A stretch of DNA of 28,353 bases from CAZFHP01 sp964519365 (GTDB lineage: Bacteria; Babelota; Babeliae; Babelales; RVW-14): the NCBI GenBank assembly GCA_964519365.1, contig CAZFHP010000017.1:1-28353 (forward strand), read 5' to 3'. A program made the position numbers and the translations under genes. The number at the start of each line of letters is the position of its first letter. The stretch's first letter is position 1. Under the pieces are notes generated by a model that saw only the letters and a list, made by a program, of their open reading frames with translations, had not been told where the DNA came from and made no database searches. Shown here in pieces: positions 23,352 to 28,353 of the stretch.

Positions 23352-24680
23352 ATGTTTGATTTTTTATCACAAAAATTTAATGGTGTTCTTGATTGGCTCA
23401 AAAATCGTGGGCGGTTGACGCAAGAGAATATTGACGAAGCAACAAAACAAATTCGTGATGCGTTACTCGACGCAGACGTGCCGTTACATGTTGTTGAAGA
23501 TTTTTTAGCCCAGGTACAAAAAGAGCTTCTTGGCCAAAAGGTACATGAAAAATTAAACCCTGGTCAGCACATGATTAAGATTGTGCATGATAAAGTTTTG
23601 GAGTTTCTTGGTGGTAAAAACGTGATAAACGTTACGTTTAATATCCCGTCTGTAATAATGGTTATGGGTTTACAGGGTTCTGGAAAAACAACGACTACGG
23701 CAAAGATTGCTCATTTTGTTAAGCAGCAAGCGTTAAAGCGAAATAAAAAACGAAAAATTTTATTAGCGTCGATTGACTTTTACAGGCCTGCGGCTATAGA
23801 ACAGTTAGAAATATTGGCACAAAAAATAGACGTTGATTTTTATCGGGCACAAAGTGCAGATCCTGTTAAAGCAGCGCAAGAAATACAAGAGTATTTTAGA
23901 AAAAACAGTTACGAATTATTGTTTTTGGATACTGCGGGCCGTTTGCATATTGATGACACTATGATGTCTGAACTTCAGCGTGTTGATAAAAAGCTTGCAC
24001 CCAAGTATAAGTTCTTGGTTCTTGATGCTATGACGGGGCAAGAGTCGTTGCGTGTTGCAAAAACGTTTGATCAGTCTATTGGTTTTAATTCTGTAATGTT
24101 AACCAAGATGGACAGTGACACCCGAGGCGGCGCTGCGTTTGCCTTTAGATATGAACTCAAGAAACCAATAACGTTTGTTGGGTGTGGGGAAAAAATAGAA
24201 GATCTTGAGAATTTTATTCCTGAGCGTATGACCACCCGTATTTTGGGGATGGGTGATATGATGACGCTTATCGAAAAGGCAAGTGATACGATTGATGAGC
24301 GGCAGCAGCAGAATATGACCAGAAAATTTATGGATGGAAGTTTTACGTTGAAAGATTTTGCAGAGCAAATGGGGATGGTTGATAAAATGGGGTCATTTCA
24401 GAAAATTATGTCATACATGCCAGGCATGGGAAAGGTTTCACCTGAGATGATGGAAAAGGGACAATCTGAAATTAAACAATTTAAGGCTATTATTTCTTCA
24501 ATGACCCGACGGGAACAGGCGTTTCCTAAGGTTTTAGATGGTTCTCGTAAAAAAAGAATTGCTTTAGGGTCAGGAGTAACAGTGCAAGATGTGAACCAAT
24601 TGTTACAAAGATTTGAACAAAGTAAACAATTTGTTAAAATGTTTAAAAAGAATGGTATGTTCAAGAAGTTTTTTAAATAG
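23352..24680 (+). CDS. ffh: Signal recognition particle GTPase Ffh (SRP54)
   Basis: The 442-residue protein binds 4.5S RNA and delivers signal-bearing ribosomes to the membrane. ATG 23352, preceded by AGGA, is preferred over the upstream TTG. The N domain is helical, then the G domain has the P-loop GLQGSGKTTT (106-115), DTAGR, TKMD and GCGEKIEDLE; the M domain (from about 300) is Met-rich and ends in the RNA-binding helices (RIALGSGVTVQDVNQLL..). It heads a run of translation genes: rpsP follows after 42 bases and khpA after it. The SRP RNA gene was not identified in this window. Confidence 0.97.
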   Translation: MFDFLSQKFNGVLDWLKNRGRLTQENIDEATKQIRDALLDADVPLHVVEDFLAQVQKELLGQKVHEKLNPGQHMIKIVHDKVLEFLGGKNVINVTFNIPSVIMVMGLQGSGKTTTTAKIAHFVKQQALKRNKKRKILLASIDFYRPAAIEQLEILAQKIDVDFYRAQSADPVKAAQEIQEYFRKNSYELLFLDTAGRLHIDDTMMSELQRVDKKLAPKYKFLVLDAMTGQESLRVAKTFDQSIGFNSVMLTKMDSDTRGGAAFAFRYELKKPITFVGCGEKIEDLENFIPERMTTRILGMGDMMTLIEKASDTIDERQQQNMTRKFMDGSFTLKDFAEQMGMVDKMGSFQKIMSYMPGMGKVSPEMMEKGQSEIKQFKAIISSMTRREQAFPKVLDGSRKKRIALGSGVTVQDVNQLLQRFEQSKQFVKMFKKNGMFKKFFK

Positions 24681-24722
24681 AGTTTCAAATAGAAAACGGT
24701 TTTTATAGAAAAGGATATCTTG

Positions 24723-24968
24723 ATGGCAGTTAAAATTCGGTTAAGTCGTATTGGAAAGACAAATCGTCCTTTTTGGCGTGTGGTTGCTGTTGATTCTAGA
24801 AAGAAACGCGATGGTGCTTTTTTGGAAAATTTAGGGACGTATGACCCTTTTCGTCATGAAGTAACGCAACTTCATGTTGATCGTATTGAAGCATGGGTTG
24901 CCAAAGGCGCCATATGTTCTGATACTGTCAAAAAAATCATGAAAATGAAAAAGAAAGCAAACGCTTAA
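24723..24968 (+). CDS. rpsP: 30S ribosomal protein bS16
   Basis: The 81-residue protein binds 16S rRNA and is standard for the family in length and sequence: VKIRLSRIGKTNRPFWRVVAVDSRKKRDG at the N-terminus, then LENLGTYDP and a C-terminal basic helix. ATG 24723 follows AAGGA; an in-frame TTG one codon earlier is not needed. It sits between ffh and khpA. In many bacteria rpsP is followed by khpA-rimM-trmD-rplS; here rimM and rplS are missing from that order. Confidence 0.97.
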   Translation: MAVKIRLSRIGKTNRPFWRVVAVDSRKKRDGAFLENLGTYDPFRHEVTQLHVDRIEAWVAKGAICSDTVKKIMKMKKKANA

Positions 24969-25053
24969 TCTTACAGTAGAATACCTAACGCTTAACTTTC
25001 TTAATCTTGATTATACAGCACGCGTGAGTGTGTTTAGAGTTTGGAGTAATTTT

Positions 25054-25287
25054 ATGCTTAAAGAATTAGTTGAAAACATTGTACGTAAACTTGTTGACAA
25101 GCCTGATAGCGTTAAAGTAAGTGAAGTGAGTGGTGAACAGGCAACGATTATAGAGTTGCGTGTTGCGCCAGAAGATTTAGGGAAAGTTATCGGAAAAGAA
25201 GGAAGAACCGCTCGTTCGATTAGAACGCTGGTCCATGCAGCTGCATCAAAAGAGCAGAAGCGTGCAATACTTGAAATTTTAGAGTGA
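25054..25287 (+). CDS. khpA: KhpA RNA-binding KH-domain protein
   Basis: The 77-residue single-KH-domain RNA chaperone starts at ATG 25054 with GGAG before it. The GxxG loop is in the segment KVIGKEGRTARSIRTLV, and LVDKPDSVKV is typical. Its place after rpsP is conserved across bacteria, but rimM does not follow. The transcript ends at a strong terminator directly after it. Confidence 0.94.
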   Translation: MLKELVENIVRKLVDKPDSVKVSEVSGEQATIIELRVAPEDLGKVIGKEGRTARSIRTLVHAAASKEQKRAILEILE

Positions 25288-25331
25288 TACGAGTGAGTTG
25301 TTTCTGTGAACTCATATCCAAATAATATTTG

Positions 25332-25363
25332 AAAAAGCCCGAAAGATTTATTTCGGGTTTTTT
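25332..25363 (+). terminator. Intrinsic terminator of ffh-rpsP-khpA
   Basis: The hairpin AAAAAGCCCGAAA / TTTCGGGTTTTTT has a 7-bp GC core (CCCGAAA with TTTCGGG), loop GATTTA, and a T tract following. It lies 45 bases after the khpA stop and separates that operon from trmD. Confidence 0.9.
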
Positions 25364-25410
25364 GCGTTTTTTAATTACGATTATCATGTCTTAAATAAAA
25401 AATAGATCTT

Positions 25411-26796
25411 ATGAAAATATCGATTATTACTGTCTTTCCTGAACTTTATGAAAAATTTTTAAGCACAAGTTTAATTGCTCGGGCAATAGAAGAAAAGCGC
25501 GTTGCGTTTAATATTGTTCGCTTGTCTGATATGTGTATTGCTAAAGAACGTATTGATGAGCCAACCTGTGGCCCGGGTGTTGGCATGATTATTAAGCCAC
25601 TTGTTTTAGAAAAAGCTATTGACACGTGTGAGCAAAAGTGGGGTTCTGGTTTTAAAATATTTTTTTCACCTCAGGGTAAACGCTTAGACCAGAGTGTGTT
25701 AAAAAACGTAGCGAGTACGTTGGGTGTAAAAAAAACAAGTGTTTCTGTATCTGACGATACAAAAGATTCTGTGCAAAAAAATAATAACGCGAACTCTCAT
25801 GTAATACTTGTATGTCCCCGGTACGAAGGGATCGATGCGCGCCTCGAAGAGCATTATGCAGATCTTGTTCTTTCAATAGGCGATTACGTTTTAATGGGCG
25901 GAGATTTGCCTGCTCAGGTGTTTCTTGAAAGTTTCTTGCGCTTAATTCCCAAGATTGTTGGTAAGCAAGACTCTGTTGAACAAGATTCGTTTAGTGGACC
26001 GTTTTTAGATTATCCATCGTATGGGCTTCCCAAGGTTTGGAAAGAAAAAAACGTTCCTGAAATTTTGCTTTCAGGTGATCATGGGAAAATAGATACGTGG
26101 CGCAAAGAGCAGGCATGTAAAAAAACGGTCTTAAAGCGATTTGATTGGTTTGCGCAAAGTAAGCCAGATAACGATGCTATAGCGTTAGCCAAAAAATATA
26201 TTCCGGCACACTATGTCGTTGTCATGCATTCCCAAATAGTTATAAAAGGGGGTCGCGTTGGTGAAAGTTCTATTGCGTCGTTAGATATTCATGATATTGC
26301 GCGTGCGAGCGCAACGTATGGGATTAAAAATTATTTTATCGTTTCAGGGCTTGAAGATCAGCATAAAATTTTAAAGACGTTCTTGGGTTTTTGGCATTCA
26401 GAAGCAGGGGCAAAGTATAACAAGAGCCGTTATGACGCTGTGGCTTTAGTCAGGCCCAAATTTTCTTTACAAGAAGTTCGTGATGCAATTAAAGCTCAAG
26501 AAAATGGTCAAGAGCCGTTAATTATTGCAACGTCGGCACAACAGCATGGCAATGCGCCTGTGATAGATTATTCTTGTCAGTCTCAAGTCTGGGAAAAACA
26601 ACGGCCAGTAGTATTTGTCTTTGGTACGGGGCAAGGGTTAAGTGATGGCGTACTTGATCAAAGTGATTTTATTTTAACGCCAGTTAATGGGCTGACAAAT
26701 TATAATCATTTGTCTGTGCGTTCAGCTGTGTCAATTATTTTAGATCGTTGGTTGGGTTTGCATCCAAAGGGTGTAGGTAAAAATCTAGAGAAATAG
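25411..26796 (+). CDS. trmD: tRNA (guanine-N1-)-methyltransferase TrmD fused to a TM1570-like SPOUT domain
   Basis: The 461-residue protein has two domains. Residues 1-~255 are TrmD, which forms m1G37 in tRNA: KISIITVFPELY, FFSPQGKRLDQ, the knot motif LVCPRYEGIDARL (usual LVCGRYEGID), IGDYVLMGGDLPA, the catalytic Arg (FLRLIP, equivalent to R154) and Asp (EQDSF, equivalent to D169). A ~25-residue low-complexity insertion (VSDDTKDSVQKNNN) precedes the knot motif. Residues ~265-452 match the TM1570 family: IHSL-like start, SLDIHDIARASATYGIKNYFIV, GTGQGLSDGVLDQSDFILTPV and NHLSVRSAVSIILDRWLG. The partner domain's RNA target is unknown. No rimM or rplS neighbour is present. Confidence 0.93.
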   Translation: MKISIITVFPELYEKFLSTSLIARAIEEKRVAFNIVRLSDMCIAKERIDEPTCGPGVGMIIKPLVLEKAIDTCEQKWGSGFKIFFSPQGKRLDQSVLKNVASTLGVKKTSVSVSDDTKDSVQKNNNANSHVILVCPRYEGIDARLEEHYADLVLSIGDYVLMGGDLPAQVFLESFLRLIPKIVGKQDSVEQDSFSGPFLDYPSYGLPKVWKEKNVPEILLSGDHGKIDTWRKEQACKKTVLKRFDWFAQSKPDNDAIALAKKYIPAHYVVVMHSQIVIKGGRVGESSIASLDIHDIARASATYGIKNYFIVSGLEDQHKILKTFLGFWHSEAGAKYNKSRYDAVALVRPKFSLQEVRDAIKAQENGQEPLIIATSAQQHGNAPVIDYSCQSQVWEKQRPVVFVFGTGQGLSDGVLDQSDFILTPVNGLTNYNHLSVRSAVSIILDRWLGLHPKGVGKNLEK

Positions 26797-26811
26797 TTGG
26801 GAGAAAAATAT

Positions 26812-27834
26812 ATGACAAAATACATAAAATATATACAAGTATGTTTATCGTTTTTGTTTTTTATGTGTCTAAGAACACATGTCGCTTTTTCAAAAGCTAG
26901 CGAAAAAACTTTTGTTCCTGACGTGTATATCACAGAGCAGACAGAACAAGATAAAATATTACGAGAGCGTGTTAGCAAGCTTTTTTTTGAGCCAGAAAAT
27001 GATCGCGAAAAAGAACGGCGTAAAGTATACAGCAAAGCTGTTCGTGAGTATGGTGCTCAAGAAGTTATGTTACAGACAGACGACGATTATCGTATTTCGA
27101 CACTTTATTTTAAACGTCCAGGGGCTAAGCTTAATATAATTTATGTTCCAGGTTTTTTTCATGATGAAACCCCACCAAAAGAATGGTGTGTACCATTTGC
27201 TGAAATTTTTCCTGAGCATAATATTATTGCGTTTGACTGGCGTGGTTTTTGGGATAGCGAAGGTGAAAGTGCGTTCTTAGAAAAAGGCGATTTTGGGACA
27301 CGAGCATATCCTGACATTCAGGCTGTTATTGATTTTGTAAAAAAAGAAAACGATTACCCAATTGTATTACATGGCTTTTGTTTCGGGGCTGCAATGGCGA
27401 TTCTTGCAACGTTAGAATCCAAAAAGACGGGCAAACCAACAGTTGATGCTATTGGGATTAGTTCGATATTTGATACGTTTGAAAACATGTTTAATCGAGC
27501 TGCAGAGCTAGAAAAGCGCTGGTTTTATTGGGCGCTTTTAAAATCAGGTATTGGCAAATCTATTCTTAATTATATGACCAATGGATCGCTTTTTGATGTC
27601 GAAATTATTAATCTTATTGATCAAATAGACATACCATGTTGGTTTGACCATTGGACCCTTGATCCTGCTGCAGAGCTTGAAAGAGGGATTAGTGTTTTTC
27701 AGGCAAAAACCAAGGGCTTTAAGATGTTTGTGCAAAGTGACATTGGACGTCACGCTCGTATTCATGCCAAAGCACCCTATCAGTATCGTGAGGCGTATAA
27801 CGAGTTTTTGTCACGAGCAGGTCTGTTGAAGTAA
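26812..27834 (+). CDS. Exported alpha/beta hydrolase with Cys at the nucleophile position
   Basis: The 340-residue protein has a signal peptide (MTKYIKYIQVCLSFLFF..., cleavage near VAFSKA, ~28) and ATG 26812 preceded by GGGAG. The alpha/beta-hydrolase core shows the oxyanion strand IIYVPGFFHDE, then AFDWRGFWDSEG and the nucleophile elbow LHGFCFGAAM: the usual G-x-S-x-G is G-F-C-F-G with Cys190 (codon TGT). Cys nucleophiles are known in dienelactone hydrolase. A candidate acid is in FDHWTLDPAAE and a His in GRHARIHAKAP. Substrate unknown; export suggests an envelope or extracellular target. It may share a transcript with trmD, whose stop lies 15 bases upstream. Confidence 0.82.
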   Translation: MTKYIKYIQVCLSFLFFMCLRTHVAFSKASEKTFVPDVYITEQTEQDKILRERVSKLFFEPENDREKERRKVYSKAVREYGAQEVMLQTDDDYRISTLYFKRPGAKLNIIYVPGFFHDETPPKEWCVPFAEIFPEHNIIAFDWRGFWDSEGESAFLEKGDFGTRAYPDIQAVIDFVKKENDYPIVLHGFCFGAAMAILATLESKKTGKPTVDAIGISSIFDTFENMFNRAAELEKRWFYWALLKSGIGKSILNYMTNGSLFDVEIINLIDQIDIPCWFDHWTLDPAAELERGISVFQAKTKGFKMFVQSDIGRHARIHAKAPYQYREAYNEFLSRAGLLK

Positions 27835-27876
27835 CGAGTGTTCGAGAATTAAAAAACGTCATAGTTTCTGTTGTCT

Positions 27877-27915
27877 GAACCACGATTTGTAGGATTGGTA
27901 GGATTTATATGATTC
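27877..27915. repeat. Degenerate GATT-type short repeat
   Basis: The stretch has CACGATTTG, TAGGATTGG, TAGGATTTA and ATGATTC: four spaced GATT units at ~10-base intervals after GTCTGAACC. Similar intergenic GGATT-rich repeats are common in many bacterial groups. The interval 27835-27990 contains no gene. Confidence 0.4.
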
Positions 27916-27990
27916 TTTGTGCGGGGTGTGAAATAACAAGAAGAGGTACAGATACTTTAACGATATTTTTTCTGAGCAGGACTTTTGATT

Positions 27991-28314
27991 TCATATGATA
28001 AGACCATCCAGTAGGCTTAATTGTGGATTTTTTTTAAACCGATTTTGAGCTTTAATAATTTTTAAAGTCTGTTCCGGAGACTTTTTCTTTTTGTCTATTT
28101 TTTGCATTTCTAATTCTGCGAAAGCTAAAAATGTTGCAAATATATGCGCACGTTGTTTTTGGGAAGATGCACTTTGACAATGGTGTATTCCAAGGTGTTG
28201 CTTGCTCGTTCTAAAAAACTTTTCAATTGGCCATCGATGCTCATAAGCCAAAATGTGTTGCTTGGGCGTCAAATTTTCCAAATTACTTACGAGTCTTCTG
28301 CGCAGAAAGCCCAC
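27991..28314 (-). pseudogene. C-terminal fragment of a DDE (IS4-like) transposase
   Basis: Only about the last 100 residues remain. They include LVSNLENLTPKQHILAYEHRWPIE and FFRTSKQHLGIHHCQS, the region around the final catalytic Glu of DDE transposases (the E of RWPIE). The frame runs upstream only to a stop at about 28324, so the N-terminal two thirds with the two Asp residues are missing and the entry is a fragment. Its 5' end abuts the element described at 28291-28338. The GTG at 28314 is only the first possible start in the frame, not a true one. Confidence 0.75.
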
Positions 28315-28338
28315 TCTACAGCTTTAGCTGTGGGATGA
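28291..28338 (+). mobile_element. Possible 3' end of an IS200/IS605-like tnpB with terminal hairpin
   Basis: The plus strand reads ESSAQKAHSTALAVG then TGA (28336-28338), a C-terminal tail resembling those of TnpB genes, and the DNA forms a terminal hairpin: CCCAC ... ACAGCT, loop TT, AGCTGT, with GGG, as IS605 right ends often do. The upstream plus-strand sequence is antisense to the transposase fragment, so any tnpB body is absent or lost. This is weak evidence from only 48 bases at the window's edge. Confidence 0.3.
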
Positions 28339-28353
28339 ATGCGCATTTCTTCA

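Noticed and set aside
23123..27938. Shared TGAAATAACAAG near 23119-23130 and 27929-27940
   Set aside because: Only 12 bases match and the flanks differ; likely chance in AT-rich DNA.
1..28353. CRISPR array, rRNA genes, replication origin
   Set aside because: No spaced direct-repeat array, no rRNA-like sequence and no cluster of DnaA boxes was seen.

Overview
This AT-rich, densely packed bacterial window looks like the chromosome of a reduced, Gram-negative, probably host- or protist-associated bacterium. Five predicted signal-peptide or lipoprotein products, an outer-membrane barrel ending in Phe, a deoxynucleoside kinase, a TrmD-SPOUT fusion and sodium-type energy proteins are together most reminiscent of the Dependentiae (TM6) lineage. 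That placement is inference from gene content, not a measured phylogeny.

Layout: 1-575 is the 3' end of a tail-anchored coiled-coil gene, followed by a membrane pyrophosphatase (hppA) and a bidirectional terminator. A long minus-strand block (14431 down to 2885) holds an outer-membrane barrel protein, a Lys-rich exported protein, RecD2 helicase, a NAGPA-type phosphodiester glycosidase, the oxidative pentose-phosphate pair zwf-gnd, a cyclase-family hydrolase, a MntA/HepT (MNT-HEPN) toxin-antitoxin pair and an exported protein with nuclear-localisation-like basic motifs. Plus-strand genes then run from 14659: a deoxynucleoside kinase, half of an F-type ATP synthase operon (c, b, b', delta, alpha), a small FN3-like lipoprotein and a P2-type cation ATPase. 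After a convergent prolyl-tRNA editing protein come tRNA-Phe(GAA), ffh-rpsP-khpA with a strong terminator, a trmD fusion and an exported alpha/beta hydrolase. The right edge carries transposon debris.

The genes suggest sodium-based energetics. The c subunit has the full Na+-ligand set (Q30, E63, S64, T65, Y68), and the pyrophosphatase has the K+-dependent signature plus the Glu position used by Na+ pumps. PPi hydrolysis could charge a sodium gradient used by the ATP synthase. The zwf-gnd pair would supply reduced cofactor and pentose phosphate, and the kinase would salvage deoxynucleosides.

The most unexpected element is a probable small RNA on the minus strand at about 19212-19338. It has its own -35/-10 promoter, three successive hairpins and an intrinsic terminator whose stem is perfect (with one G-U pair) only when read on the minus strand. 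It is transcribed back-to-back with the P-type ATPase. The second is the exported protein at 2885-4414, which carries an SV40-like basic motif just after its signal peptide and a bipartite-like one near its C-terminus.
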